A DNA stretch of 64,000 nt from Phytopseudomonas seleniipraecipitans (lineage in GTDB: Bacteria; Pseudomonadota; Gammaproteobacteria; Pseudomonadales; Pseudomonadaceae), in the NCBI RefSeq assembly GCF_900102335.1, contig NZ_FNBM01000005.1, positions 62,001 to 126,000 on the forward strand. Direction: 5' to 3'. Below are positions 37,423 to 47,784 of this stretch, in pieces. The notes beneath the pieces are model-generated. The model was not told the DNA's origin. It searched no databases and was given only the letters and a program-made list of their open reading frames with translations. The translations under genes and the position numbers were made by a program. The first letter of the stretch is position 1. The number at the start of each line of letters is the position of its first letter.

Positions 37423-38577
37423 TCAGAAAAACGTGATTTCAGAATCGTTGCGCTTGGATGTGTCGCCGCGGTGCACGTCGTGTTGCTCGGGCGTGGTGTA
37501 CGTCTGCGCCAGTTCCTGTAGCCACTGGTCGACGTCCAGGGGCCGGGGGCTGAGGCCCAGGCGCCGCTGGGCGTTGCGCTCGTGGAGGCAGGCGAGCAGC
37601 TTGTCCTGGTCGCCCGCGATGTGGCCGAGCATTTGGCTGGTGCGGTCCTGGAACTGCAGCGCCACCAGCACCTCTGCGATGTCCTGGGCGACCGCCTGGC
37701 TCTGTGCGCGCATCATGTCGTTGTGATTGACGATGTCGGTCGCGTTCTGGTTGAAACGCTGGATCACACCGGCGATCACGTCACTGGCCTTGTTCAGGGT
37801 GGCGGTATCGGTCTTGGTGTATTCCTGGGAGATGTCCAGGGTCTTGTGGATGGCGTCGTTGACGATCACCACGGTTTCGCCAATGCGCTGGCCCGTCTCG
37901 CCAGACAGCGACGAGAGCTTGCGAACCTCGTCGGCAACTACGGCGAAACCACGGCCGCTTTCGCCAGCGCGGGCGGCTTCGATGGCTGCGTTGAGGGCCA
38001 GCAGGTTGGTCTGTTTAGCGATATTGGCGACATCCTGTGCCATGTCCTGCAGCTGGTCGGTGAAGGTCGACAGCTGCGTTATCTCTTGCAGCAGCGACTC
38101 CTTGCTGGCCAGTGCTTCGCGCAGGGCGCGGATAATCATGTCCAGTTCGTACTCGCAGCTGCTCAGCAGCGCGACGAGGCGCTTGCCAGCTTCGCGTTCG
38201 GTGCTACCGCCGATACTGTTCTGAATGCGCGTGGCCAGTTGGGCAAAGCGTTCACTGAGGGCGCTGATGGATTCTTCGGTATGGCTGCGGGCGGTCTCGA
38301 TGTGCTGCGACCAGAGCGGCAGAGTCTGCTCGCACAGGCGGTCGAGGTTGTCGGCTTCCGGGGGCGGGGAGACCTCCAAGGGCAGCGCCGCGTGATGGGC
38401 TGCCGATGCCGAAGCGTGATTATGACGCAGCAGCAGGACCATGACGCCGCCAGCGAGCAGCAAGCCGAACACGGTGGGAAGCGTACCCAGCAGGCCTTGG
38501 CTGACCAGCAGCACGGCAGCAACGCCAGCGGCCAGCATCAGCAAGGGGGCAATCAGGTAAGGGGGTTGATCGCGCAC
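37423..38577 (-). CDS. MCP-like signalling protein with a CheZ-like C-terminal helix
   Basis: A 384-residue membrane protein. Two adjacent TM helices at about 8-50 leave almost no periplasmic part. The MCP tip follows ([40 protein letters not shown]). Residues 297-330 contain [14 protein letters not shown], very close to the CheZ active-site helix of E. coli (AQDFQDLTGQVIKRM): D311 and Q315 correspond to its catalytic Asp and Gln. The C-terminus ends in NDSEITFF, an acidic-hydrophobic tail like the CheY-binding end of CheZ. It starts at a GTG with GGAG nine bases before. It is the first gene of the chemosensory operon and may act as its CheY phosphatase. Confidence 0.85.
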   Translation of the reverse strand: MRDQPPYLIAPLLMLAAGVAAVLLVSQGLLGTLPTVFGLLLAGGVMVLLLRHNHASASAAHHAALPLEVSPPPEADNLDRLCEQTLPLWSQHIETARSHTEESISALSERFAQLATRIQNSIGGSTEREAGKRLVALLSSCEYELDMIIRALREALASKESLLQEITQLSTFTDQLQDMAQDVANIAKQTNLLALNAAIEAARAGESGRGFAVVADEVRKLSSLSGETGQRIGETVVIVNDAIHKTLDISQEYTKTDTATLNKASDVIAGVIQRFNQNATDIVNHNDMMRAQSQAVAQDIAEVLVALQFQDRTSQMLGHIAGDQDKLLACLHERNAQRRLGLSPRPLDVDQWLQELAQTYTTPEQHDVHRGDTSKRNDSEITFF

Positions 38578-38776
38578 TGCGTGGCTCCGTGGTGGCTGGA
38601 CTCAGACGTCCACGGAACGGGTATCAGTCGTGCGAAGATTCTGCGCGATGACCTGTCATTCCATTGGACGCGCGCAGCATGCATGAAGCGCTGACACAGG
38701 CGGCATCAGGGTTTGCTGATTTATGACTGTTTGCAATTCCCGGGTGAGGCTAGGGATATCCTGATCTGTAATTAGG

Positions 38777-39400
38777 TCAGTCCAAATTTGACGCGTACCT
38801 AATCAGGTCGGCATTGCTGGAAAAGCTCATTTTCTCCATCAGATTTATCTTATGAGTGCTGACCGTCTTGTTGCTGATCATCAGTTGCTCGGCAATGTGA
38901 TTTACGGTTAGGCCAGCAGCGAGAAGTCGCATGATCTGGAACTCTCGATTGGTCAGGCTGTCGAGCCCGCTACGCTCCGGGGGCTTGAGGCTGCTGAGGG
39001 CGATCGGTTCGATCAGCTCGGGGTCGATATAGCGGGCGCCACCGTGAACTTTTCTGACTGCGTCGATCAGGGTTTCCGGTGACTGGCTCTTGGTCAGGTA
39101 ACCGGCCGCGCCACAGCGCAACACGCGCATGGCGACCTGCGGGTCGCTGTACATACTGAGCACCAGGATCGGTAATGTCGGGTGATGGAGCGTGATGCGC
39201 GCGATCAGCGCCTCGCCACTCAGGCCAGGCATGCTGATGTCGAGCAGCAGCAGATCCACCGGAGTAGTACGCAAGCGCTCAAGCGTTTGCGGGCCATCTG
39301 CTGCTTCGGCTGCGATATGCACATCGTCGTACAGCTCGAACAGGCGCTTGAGGCCTTCGCGCATGATCATGTGGTCGTCGGCGATCATCAGTCTGATCAT
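38777..39400 (-). CDS. NarL/FixJ-family response regulator
   Basis: A 207-residue two-component regulator. The receiver has DD at 8-9 and the phospho-acceptor D54 (LLLLDISMPGLSG), with K in YLTKSQSPE. The C-terminal LuxR-type HTH is LTNREFQIMRLLAAGLTVNHIAEQLMISNKTVSTHKINLMEKM. The start overlaps the kinase stop by one base, so kinase and regulator are coupled. Its targets are unknown; the chemosensory operon that begins just downstream on the same strand is a possibility. Confidence 0.92.
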   Translation of the reverse strand: MIRLMIADDHMIMREGLKRLFELYDDVHIAAEAADGPQTLERLRTTPVDLLLLDISMPGLSGEALIARITLHHPTLPILVLSMYSDPQVAMRVLRCGAAGYLTKSQSPETLIDAVRKVHGGARYIDPELIEPIALSSLKPPERSGLDSLTNREFQIMRLLAAGLTVNHIAEQLMISNKTVSTHKINLMEKMSFSSNADLIRYASNLD

Positions 39401-40137
39401 CAGAAAATTCCTTGGGCGCTGGGTTTGATCGGGAATATCGCCTGCACGATGGTGCCTTGGCCGGGGTGGCTGAAAATGATCACCGGTCCGCCGAGGCGTC
39501 TGCCGCGCTCGCGCATACCGGATAAGCCGGTCGAATCCGGCAGGGTATCGCTGAGGGTAAAGCCGCAGCCGTCGTCGGAGATTTCCAGCACGTAGTCGTT
39601 GTCGCGCTGTTCCAGGCTGACCGCCGCCCAGTTGGCATCAGCGTGACGCAGGATGTTGGTCAGCGACTCCTGCACGATCCGGTACAGGTGCGACGCTTGA
39701 TCAGACTCAAGGTTGATCGGGATAGGCGGAAGGCTGCAGCGGCAGGGGATGCCGGCCAGCCGTTTGAAGTCTTCGGTAAGGCTGTGCAGGGTGTTTTCCA
39801 GGTCGTGTCGCAGGCGTCCGATGGGGCCGCCGAACTGGACATTGCGTATCGCGTCGATGGCGCTGTGGGAGATGCCGATCAGGCGCAGAATCTGCTCGCT
39901 CAGATCGGGGCGGTCGCGCTTCAAGTGGATGCGCAGCACGCCCAATCCTTGCTGCAAGGCGGTCAACTGTTGGCCCAGCTCGTCATGCAGCTCTCGAGCA
40001 ATCCGTTTTCGCTCCTGCGCTCTGGCCATGGCATACAGCTTGGCTTTGCGCTTGCGACGGCGGGCTGCATCGGTTTCCTCGTTCTGCTGGGTCTTGGTCT
40101 GGCTGCATTGCTGGGAGAGCATCGTTGCGTCGTTCAC
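39400..40137 (-). CDS. Soluble NarX-type histidine kinase
   Basis: A 245-residue kinase with no transmembrane segment and no visible sensor domain. A basic N-terminus (RRRKRKAKLYAMARAQERKR) leads to the HisKA_3 box with H51 (IARELHDELGQQLTALQQGL). The ATPase domain has the N-box (YRIVQESLTNILRHADA), and the G-boxes (ISDDGCGF, GLSGMRERGRRLGG). The GTG at 40135-40137 is taken as start because GAAGAG lies seven bases before it. It must sense an internal or partner signal. It pairs with the NarL-type regulator that overlaps its stop. Confidence 0.87.
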   Translation of the reverse strand: MNDATMLSQQCSQTKTQQNEETDAARRRKRKAKLYAMARAQERKRIARELHDELGQQLTALQQGLGVLRIHLKRDRPDLSEQILRLIGISHSAIDAIRNVQFGGPIGRLRHDLENTLHSLTEDFKRLAGIPCRCSLPPIPINLESDQASHLYRIVQESLTNILRHADANWAAVSLEQRDNDYVLEISDDGCGFTLSDTLPDSTGLSGMRERGRRLGGPVIIFSHPGQGTIVQAIFPIKPSAQGIF

Positions 40138-40743
40138 GGTGGCTCTTCTCTCTTTTCTGACGGGTACCGACGCCCGGCCACCGCACAACAACCAGGCGGT
40201 CGAACATGGCAGGCTGGCACACGGCGGCGCGGCGGACGGGCACTGTCAGCGCTCGGTGCCAGTACGGGTAATCCCAGGAAGCGTTGGCCCGATAGGCCGG
40301 GCGGCACGTTCAAAAGCGGTTATCGCTAGCGCTCCGACTGGGCGGCTATGCGCGCGAGAATGGCCGGGTGGTCAGCGGAAGGGGCTGGCGCACGCACAGC
40401 TGTGGGCCTGGGTGCAAGCAGGAGGTGCGAGTGCGGTAACGATCAGGCGCCGCGTGCTGCGGAAAGAGGAGTCGCTCATCGGGTATCAACTCTGTGCTGC
40501 TGAAAACCTAGCATATCGTTCACACCGCCCGAGATGACAGCGCAAAGATGCCTCATCCCGCTGCGGGTGTGTCAGTTCTGCCATGAAGAGACCGTTACAA
40601 ATCCTGTGGGTTCGACGCGGCGAGTGGTCATCGCGAGGAGGGAAGTCGATAGCGAGCCGGTACGACATGCGCCAGCTCTCTACGTATGTCGGGCTCGGAA
40701 GCTTGCAAGGCAGCCCTGCCGGCGAGCACCGGCAGGGTTGCGA
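40138..40743. other. Gap between the histidine kinase and rlmI
   Basis: 606 bases in which I see no gene. Short open frames are present on both strands, but none has a good ribosome-binding site, a known domain or a family-like start. The kinase-proximal side should hold that operon's promoter; I could not pick one out with confidence. The rlmI-proximal end holds a hairpin. Confidence 0.5.
40714..40737 (-). terminator. Hairpin after rlmI
   Basis: CCCTGCCGG (40714-40722) and CCGGCAGGG (40729-40737) form a perfect 9-bp GC stem with a 6-base loop, six bases beyond the rlmI stop. A T-run is lacking. Confidence 0.6.
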
Positions 40744-41940
40744 TCAGCTGTTGGGCAGCAGGCGTACGGTCAGGCTCTTGATGTAGCGGGTTTCGGCAAT
40801 GGCCGGGTGTACCGGGTGATCCGGGCCCTGGGCGCCGCGCTCGAGCAGTTGGATGTTGCGATCCAGATGACGCGCGCTGGTCAGCAGGATGTTCTGCAGG
40901 TTTTCTTCCTCCAGGTGCATGGAGCAACTGGCGCTGACCAGAATGCCGTCCTTGTTGAGCAGGCGCATGGCGGCCTCATTGAGGCGGCGATAGGCGGCTT
41001 CGCCGTTCTTGATGTCCTTCTTGCGCTTGATGAAAGCGGGTGGGTCGGCGATCACCACGTCGAAGCGTTCTTCGGCGGATTTCAATTCGCGCAGCGCCGC
41101 GAACACGTCGCCCTCCACGCAGGTGACCTTCTCGGCGAAACCGTTAAGGGTGGCGTTGCGCTCGACACCGTCGAGGGCGAAGGCCGAGGCGTCCACGCAG
41201 AACACTTCGCTGGCGCCGAACGCCGCCGCCTGCACACCCCAGCCACCGATGTAGCTGAACAGGTCGAGCACGCGCTTGCCCTGTACGTAGGGCGCCAGGC
41301 GCGCGCGGTTCATGCGGTGGTCATAGAACCAGCCGGTCTTCTGCCCTTCGATCACCGGCGCTTCGAATTTCACGCCGTTCTCTTCCAGAGCGACCCACTC
41401 CGGGACCACGCCAAAGGCGGTATCCACGTAGCGCTCCAGGCCTTCAGCGTCGCGCGCGGCAGAGTCGTTCTTGAGCAGGATGCCGCTCGGCTTGACCACC
41501 TGAATCAGCGCGGCCAGCACATCATCCTTGTGGCGCTCCATGGCCGCCGACGCCAACTGCACCACCAGAATGTCGAAGAAACGGTCGACCACCAGGCCCG
41601 GCAGCAGGTCCGAGTCGCCGAACACCAGGCGATAGCAGGGTTTGTCGAACAGCCGCTCGCGCAGGCTCAAGGCGACATTAAGGCGGTGCACCAGCAAGGA
41701 TTTGTCGAGCACGTGCTGGACATCACGCGACAGCAGGCGGGCGCAGATCAAGTTGTTCGGGCTGACGGCGACGATGCCCAGCGGCTTGCCGCCGGCGGCT
41801 TCGAGAATGGCCTGGTCGCCAGGGCCAAAGGCATTTAGCGGGGTGGCCGCTACATCGATCTCGTTGCTGTAGACCCACAAATGGCCGGCGCGCAGGCGTC
41901 GGTCGGCATTGGCTTTCAGGCGCAGGCTGGGCAGGGACAT
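40744..41940 (-). CDS. rlmI: 23S rRNA (cytosine-C5)-methyltransferase RlmI
   Basis: A class I SAM-dependent methyltransferase that modifies 23S rRNA (C1962 in E. coli). 398 residues. An N-terminal PUA domain (LRLKANADRRLRAGHLWVYSNEID) precedes the RlmI central part (KTGWFYDHRMNRARLAPYV). The SAM site (VLDLFSYIGGWGVQAAAFGA) and the catalytic motif (DVVIADPPAFIKRKKD and a cysteine in VSASCSMHL) follow. The ATG at 41938-41940 starts a family-like N-terminus; an upstream extension of 42 codons is not conserved. Confidence 0.93.
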   Translation of the reverse strand: MSLPSLRLKANADRRLRAGHLWVYSNEIDVAATPLNAFGPGDQAILEAAGGKPLGIVAVSPNNLICARLLSRDVQHVLDKSLLVHRLNVALSLRERLFDKPCYRLVFGDSDLLPGLVVDRFFDILVVQLASAAMERHKDDVLAALIQVVKPSGILLKNDSAARDAEGLERYVDTAFGVVPEWVALEENGVKFEAPVIEGQKTGWFYDHRMNRARLAPYVQGKRVLDLFSYIGGWGVQAAAFGASEVFCVDASAFALDGVERNATLNGFAEKVTCVEGDVFAALRELKSAEERFDVVIADPPAFIKRKKDIKNGEAAYRRLNEAAMRLLNKDGILVSASCSMHLEEENLQNILLTSARHLDRNIQLLERGAQGPDHPVHPAIAETRYIKSLTVRLLPNS

Positions 41941-42112
41941 GGTGGGCTCCGTCGGGAAAAACGCGCATTCTAAACGAGGAGCCCGATGGGCGCTTGGTGG
42001 GCGATGAAAAAGCGCACCGCTATTTCTCGATCGGCGCGCTTGGCTGGCAGACGATGCTGATGCCATCTCCAGCAGCGCGGCGACCTATCGCGCTGCTGGC
42101 CTGGGGCGGTGA

Positions 42113-42652
42113 TCAGGCGGCGAGAGCGTCGATCAGTTTCTGGTTGAACGCCGGTATGTCGTCGGGCTTGCGGCTGCTGATCAGCTTACCGTCGACCACC
42201 ACCTCCTGATCGACCCAGTTGGCGCCGGCGTTTTTCAGGTCGTCGGTCAGCGAGGGCCAGCTGGTCATCGTCTTGCCCTTGACTAGGTCAGCAGTGGCGA
42301 GAATCCACGCGCCGTGGCAGATCACGGCGATGGGTTTGTCGGCGCGTGCGGCATCCTTGACCAGCTCCACGGCCATCTCGTCGAGGCGGATGGTGTCCGA
42401 GTTGACCACACCGCCGGGCAGCACGATGGCGTCGTAATCCTCGATCTTGGCGGTGTCGAAGGTCTTGTCGACCGTAAAGGTGTCAGCTGGCGTGGTGTGG
42501 TTCCAGCCGGTGACCTTGCCGGTTTTTGCAGAGAGAATCTCGGCCGTGGCACCGAGTGCTTCCAGGGCCTCCTTTGGGCCGGTCAGCTCGGCCTGTTCGA
42601 AGCCGTCAGTTACCAGCAGGGCAACGCGTTTACCGCTCAGGGACTTGCTCAT
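42113..42652 (-). CDS. pfpI: DJ-1/PfpI family protease-like / deglycase protein
   Basis: A 179-residue protein of the PfpI branch of the DJ-1 superfamily. The nucleophile elbow is PIAVICHGAWILATA with the cysteine followed by histidine. KRVALLVTDGFEQAELTGPKEAL is the N-terminal signature with the conserved glutamate. Members have been reported as proteases, glyoxalases or deglycases; which applies here is uncertain. P. aeruginosa also has pfpI upstream of mutM. It diverges from the HDOD gene. Confidence 0.9.
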   Translation of the reverse strand: MSKSLSGKRVALLVTDGFEQAELTGPKEALEALGATAEILSAKTGKVTGWNHTTPADTFTVDKTFDTAKIEDYDAIVLPGGVVNSDTIRLDEMAVELVKDAARADKPIAVICHGAWILATADLVKGKTMTSWPSLTDDLKNAGANWVDQEVVVDGKLISSRKPDDIPAFNQKLIDALAA

Positions 42653-42816
42653 GAAACACCTCCATGAATGGGTGACTGTGTGGATTTCGGGTCACCGTGG
42701 CTGCAGAAGTTCAGGCAAATCGACCGCCTGCACATTTACTCTGTAACCGTTGGGCAAAAGTCATATGGCGCAGGGTAAACTGTGCGTTCCGCCCCCTTTC
42801 AGCCCCGCCGCCTCCC

Positions 42817-43683
42817 ATGGAAAAAGAACTCTCCGCCGAGCAGATTCAGACGTTTCTGCAGGGCATCAGCGTGCCGCCGCAGCCGCAGATCATGGTTGAC
42901 CTGCAGTTCGAGCAATACATGCCCAGCCCGGATCTCAAGGCCATTGCGCGGCTGATCAGCCAGGACCCGGGCCTTTCCGGTGCGTTGCTGAAGATCGTCA
43001 ACTCGCCCTATTTCGGCCTGGCCAACCGCATCGGCTCGATCCAGCGTGCGGTCAACCTGCTGGGCAGCCGCTCGGTGATCAACATGGTCAACGCCCTGTC
43101 GATTCGCGGCGAGATGAGCGATGACACCATCGTCACCCTCAACCGTTTCTGGGACACCGCGCAGGACGTTGCGATGACCTGCCTGAGCCTGGCCAAGCGT
43201 ATCGGGTATGAGTCGGTGGACGAGGCCTACACCCTCGGCCTGTTCCACAATTGCGGCATTCCGCTGATGCTCAAGCGCTTTCCCGATTACATGACGGTGC
43301 TCGAAGAGTCCTACGCCAGCGCCAGTACCGAGCGGCGCGTCGTCGACACCGAGAATCGCCTGCTCAACACCAACCACGCCGTGGTCGGTTATTACACCGC
43401 GAAATCGTGGAACCTGCCGTTGCACCTGTGCGAGGCCATTGCCAACCACCACAACGCCCTGGCCATCTTCTCCGATGACAACGGCCGCGATGCGCAACTC
43501 AAGAACCTGTTGGCGATTCTCAAGATGGCCGAGCACATCTGCCGCAGCTATCAGGTGCTGGGCAACCAGGAGGAGGATCATGAATGGCAGAGCATCGAGC
43601 CGCTGATTCTCGACTATGTCGGCCTTTCCGGTTACGACTTCGAAAATCTGCGCGAAAGCATCCGCGACCTCGGCGCCGCCTGA
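42817..43683 (+). CDS. HDOD-domain signalling protein
   Basis: A 288-residue protein with an HDOD domain (inactive relative of HD phosphohydrolases) over most of its length. Motifs: IARLISQDPGLSGALLKIVNSPYFG, SIQRAVNLLGSRSVINMVNALSIRG, AYTLGLFHNCGIPLML (here HN, not HD), and NHHNALAIFSDD. HDOD proteins act in signalling, often alone or next to c-di-GMP and chemotaxis systems. The start at 42817 has a weak Shine-Dalgarno site. It is 70 bases upstream of mutM on the same strand. Confidence 0.88.
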   Translation: MEKELSAEQIQTFLQGISVPPQPQIMVDLQFEQYMPSPDLKAIARLISQDPGLSGALLKIVNSPYFGLANRIGSIQRAVNLLGSRSVINMVNALSIRGEMSDDTIVTLNRFWDTAQDVAMTCLSLAKRIGYESVDEAYTLGLFHNCGIPLMLKRFPDYMTVLEESYASASTERRVVDTENRLLNTNHAVVGYYTAKSWNLPLHLCEAIANHHNALAIFSDDNGRDAQLKNLLAILKMAEHICRSYQVLGNQEEDHEWQSIEPLILDYVGLSGYDFENLRESIRDLGAA

Positions 43684-43753
43684 CACCGTGTTGACGGCGC
43701 AACCAGGCAGCCCCTAGGGTGGCTGCCTTGCCCTCCTGTTCGAAGTAGCCGCC

Positions 43754-44566
43754 ATGCCCGAATTGCCAGAAGTCGAAACCACCCGTCGTGGCATCGCGCC
43801 GCATCTCATCGGCCAGCGGGTCAGCCGGGTGATCGTGCGCGAACGGCGCCTGCGCTGGCCGATCCCCGAGGACCTCGACGTACGCCTGTCCGGTCAGCGC
43901 ATCGAAGCTGTGGAGCGGCGGGCCAAGTACCTGCTGATCAAAGCCGAGGTCGGTACGTTGATCAGCCATCTGGGTATGTCCGGTAACTTGCGCCTGGTCG
44001 AGGCAGGGCTACCGGCAGCCAAGCACGAGCACGTGGATATCGAGCTGGAGTCCGGCCTGGCACTGCGCTACACGGACCCGCGGCGCTTCGGTGCGCTGCT
44101 GTGGAGCGAGCTGCCGCTGGAACACGAGCTGCTGGTGCGCCTGGGGCCGGAGCCGTTGACTGACCTGTTCGACGGCGAGCGTCTGTTTCAGCTGTCGCGT
44201 GGCAAGGCGGTGGCAATCAAGCCGTTCATTATGGACAACGCCGTGGTGGTGGGCGTTGGCAATATCTATGCGACCGAAGCGCTGTTCGCCGCCGGCATCG
44301 ACCCGCGCCGTGCCGCCGGAACGGTCTCACGGGCGCGTTACGTACGCCTGGCCGGGGAGATCAAGCGGATATTGGCCCACGCCATTGAACGCGGCGGTAC
44401 GACATTACGAGATTTCATCGGCGGTGATGGCCAGCCGGGCTACTTCCAGCAGGAGCTGTTTGCCTACGGGCGGGGCGGGCAGTTCTGCAAAGTGTGCGGT
44501 AGCACCCTGCGCGAGGTGAAGCTGGGTCAACGAGCCAGTGTCTATTGCCCGAAATGTCAGCGATAA
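43754..44566 (+). CDS. mutM: Formamidopyrimidine-DNA glycosylase
   Basis: A bifunctional glycosylase/AP lyase that removes 8-oxoguanine and formamidopyrimidines. 270 residues. The catalytic proline and glutamate are at positions 2 and 3 ([14 protein letters not shown]), the lysine is in RRAKYLLIK, and the C-terminal zinc finger is [25 protein letters not shown]. It is complete and in its usual Pseudomonas neighbourhood. Confidence 0.97.
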   Translation: MPELPEVETTRRGIAPHLIGQRVSRVIVRERRLRWPIPEDLDVRLSGQRIEAVERRAKYLLIKAEVGTLISHLGMSGNLRLVEAGLPAAKHEHVDIELESGLALRYTDPRRFGALLWSELPLEHELLVRLGPEPLTDLFDGERLFQLSRGKAVAIKPFIMDNAVVVGVGNIYATEALFAAGIDPRRAAGTVSRARYVRLAGEIKRILAHAIERGGTTLRDFIGGDGQPGYFQQELFAYGRGGQFCKVCGSTLREVKLGQRASVYCPKCQR

Positions 44567-44682
44567 GCCGTTTCATCCGATAACGTGACTACTTGTTCAG
44601 CGATTGACGGCCATCACGCGACAATCGCCAGCGCACTGTTATAGTTACCGGCATCGTCCGTATACCTTCGAAGGATCGCCCC

Positions 44683-45024
44683 ATGAAACTGTTTCGCTCT
44701 TGCGCTGCTGTTCTGGCGCTGACTGCTGCCTCACTGGCACTGACTGCCAATGCGCAAGAGGTGCAGCAGAACGCCAGCGGAGACCCGCTCTACACCGTGC
44801 AGGCCCCGGATGGCTTTGCCATGCTTGGTGACCTGCTGATCGCGCGCCCGCTGCTGATCGGTGCCACGGCCATCGGCGCGGCTGCCTTTGTCGTTGCGCT
44901 GCCGTTCTCGGCGATGGGCGGCGGCATCGGTGCCACCGGCCGTGCGCTGGTGGTCGAGCCTGGCAAGGCCGCGTTCGTGCGCTGCCTGGGCTGCACCGGC
45001 GACGGCTATAACCAGCGCCAGTAA
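44683..45024 (+). CDS. Small exported membrane protein of unknown function
   Basis: A 113-residue protein with a signal peptide ([24 protein letters not shown]) and one membrane segment at about 55-75 ([25 protein letters not shown]). The tail has two cysteines (RCLGCTG). A short conserved gene occupies the same place after mutM in P. aeruginosa. No family function is known to me. A strong terminator follows. Confidence 0.8.
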   Translation: MKLFRSCAAVLALTAASLALTANAQEVQQNASGDPLYTVQAPDGFAMLGDLLIARPLLIGATAIGAAAFVVALPFSAMGGGIGATGRALVVEPGKAAFVRCLGCTGDGYNQRQ

Positions 45025-45046
45025 TCCCGCTCGCTCGACAGAGCAG

Positions 45047-45083
45047 AAAGGCCCCTCACGCATGCGCGTCAGGGGCCTTTTTC
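45047..45083. terminator. Terminator between the small protein gene and ggt
   Basis: AAAGGCCCCT (45047-45056), with arms extending towards CACGC and GCGTC (one mismatch), pairs with AGGGGCCTTT followed by TTTC. It lies between two convergent genes. Confidence 0.82.
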
Positions 45084-45117
45084 ATGGGGGCGCGATTGTG
45101 GGTTGGCGGCGATTTGC

Positions 45118-46803
45118 CTAGCGCACGTCGCTGTTACCAACGCCACGCGGGTCGCTGGCCGCTTCCACCTCGCCGGTGGCCTTGTTCCAGCGCAGCACCT
45201 GCTGATTGCCATATTCACGTTCGACATTTTTGAGTCGGTAACCGCGCGCCTGCAGCTCGGCAATCTGCGCGGCGCTAAAGGTCTGCGGCTCGTGCTCGAT
45301 GACATCCGGCAGGTACTGGTGATGATAACGCGGCACCGCCGGCCAGCGCTGGATGGGCTGACCATCCAGGTATTCGAGGATCGACAGCAGCACCATGCTC
45401 GGAATACGGCTACCGCCTGGTGTTCCGAAGCTGGTGAGCTCGCTCGGACTTTCCAGAAAGGTCGGGCTCATGCTCGACAGCGGGCGCTTGCCGGCGGCAA
45501 TGGCATTGGCGTGGCTGCCAGCCAGGCCATAGGCGTTAGCGCCCTCCAGGTCGGCCGCGAAGTCGTCCATCTCGTCATTGAGCAGCACGCCAGTGCCCGG
45601 CACGGTGAAGGCGGCGCCGAATGGCAGGTTGATCGACAGGGTGGCGCTGACTGCGTTGCCATCGGCGTCCAGCACGGTGAAGTGGGTGGTGTGGTCGCCT
45701 TCCTTCCAGGTGCCGGCTGGTGGCAGCTCGCTGCTTGGCGTGGCGCGCTGCGGGTCGATGCTGTCGCCCAGGCGTTGCAGATACGCTGGGTTGAGCAGGG
45801 TGGCAGTTGGGCTGTCGACGAAGTCCGGGTCGCCCAGCAGACCGCGGTCGCGGTAGACACGGCGCAGGGTTTCCACCACCAGATGGCTGCGCTGCACCGG
45901 CTCGGCCTCGCGCCAGGGCAGGCGCTGCAGGATCAGCAAGCTTTGCGCCAGCGCCAAACCACCGGCAGAAGGCGGCGGTGCGCTGATCAGTTCGCGACCC
46001 TCGGCCAGCGGTACGCGGATCGGCTGGCGCTGCACGGTGCGGTAGTCACCCAGGTCCTGCAGCGTCCAGATGCCGCCGGCTGCGCGTACCCCGGCAACCA
46101 GTCGCTCGGCCAGCGGCCCGGCATAGAAGCCGTCGCGGCCGCTACGGGCCAGCGCTACCAAGGTGTCGGCCAGTTCCGGTTGGCGCAGCAATGTGCCTTC
46201 TGCGGGCACTGCCCCATCATTCAGGAACAACCGTGCGGTCTCTGCATCGTCGCGCATGGCAGCCAGCCGCATGCCGGCGCGTTCGCGATAAACACGGTCG
46301 ACCGGAAAGCCCTCGCGGGCCAGGCGGATCGCCGGCGCCAGACTGTCGCGCAGCGGCAGCCGACCGTGGTGTTCGGCCAACTCGACCAGCGCCGCCGGCA
46401 GGCCTGGGATGGCGGCGGCGAGTGCGCCATCACGCGACAACCCTGGCTGCACCTGGCCGTCGCGCCGATACAGGTCGGCGTGGGCGGCGCCAGGCGCGCG
46501 TTCACGAGCGTCTAGAAAAACGTAGCGAGCGTCGGCGCTGCGTAGCAGGAAGAAACCGCCGCCGCCGAGCCCTGAACCATAGGGCTCTACAACCGCCAGG
46601 GCGGCGCTGATGGCGACAGCCGCATCGAAGGCGTTACCGCCAAGTGCCAGGGTTTCCCGTCCGGCAACAGTGGCGGCGGGGTGCGCGGTGGCAATGGCGC
46701 TGCGGCCAGGCTGTTCGCTGGCCTGCAAGCTGAGGCTGCACAGCAGCAACAGCGCACTGAACAGCGCCACAAGAGCGGGATTGCCGCGGGATGAGCGGCG
46801 CAC
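45118..46803 (-). CDS. ggt: Gamma-glutamyltranspeptidase, exported
   Basis: A periplasmic gamma-glutamyltransferase that cleaves glutathione and other gamma-glutamyl compounds. 561 residues from a GTG at 46801-46803, two bases after the ferredoxin stop; AAGG lies about ten bases before it. A signal peptide is visible (ALVALFSALLLLCSLSLQAS). The self-cleavage site is before T372 in HTTHFTVLDADGNAV, and GTPGGSRIPSMVLLSIL is the conserved C-terminal block. ggt-fdx1-coaD is also the P. aeruginosa order. It differs from the first GGT by having an export signal and the classic TTHFTV nucleophile site. Confidence 0.93.
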   Translation of the reverse strand: MRRSSRGNPALVALFSALLLLCSLSLQASEQPGRSAIATAHPAATVAGRETLALGGNAFDAAVAISAALAVVEPYGSGLGGGGFFLLRSADARYVFLDARERAPGAAHADLYRRDGQVQPGLSRDGALAAAIPGLPAALVELAEHHGRLPLRDSLAPAIRLAREGFPVDRVYRERAGMRLAAMRDDAETARLFLNDGAVPAEGTLLRQPELADTLVALARSGRDGFYAGPLAERLVAGVRAAGGIWTLQDLGDYRTVQRQPIRVPLAEGRELISAPPPSAGGLALAQSLLILQRLPWREAEPVQRSHLVVETLRRVYRDRGLLGDPDFVDSPTATLLNPAYLQRLGDSIDPQRATPSSELPPAGTWKEGDHTTHFTVLDADGNAVSATLSINLPFGAAFTVPGTGVLLNDEMDDFAADLEGANAYGLAGSHANAIAAGKRPLSSMSPTFLESPSELTSFGTPGGSRIPSMVLLSILEYLDGQPIQRWPAVPRYHHQYLPDVIEHEPQTFSAAQIAELQARGYRLKNVEREYGNQQVLRWNKATGEVEAASDPRGVGNSDVR

Positions 46804-46805
46804 CT

Positions 46806-47096
<291 letters not shown>

Positions 47097-47205
47097 TCAA
47101 ACAGGAATGCACGATTGTGCCGGATTGTCGCCGCCAGCGCACGCTCGGGCGCCGTACGGAATGACGCCCCTGCGTGATGTGTGGAATTACCGCATAGGCA
47201 TGCGA

Positions 47206-47784
<579 letters not shown>

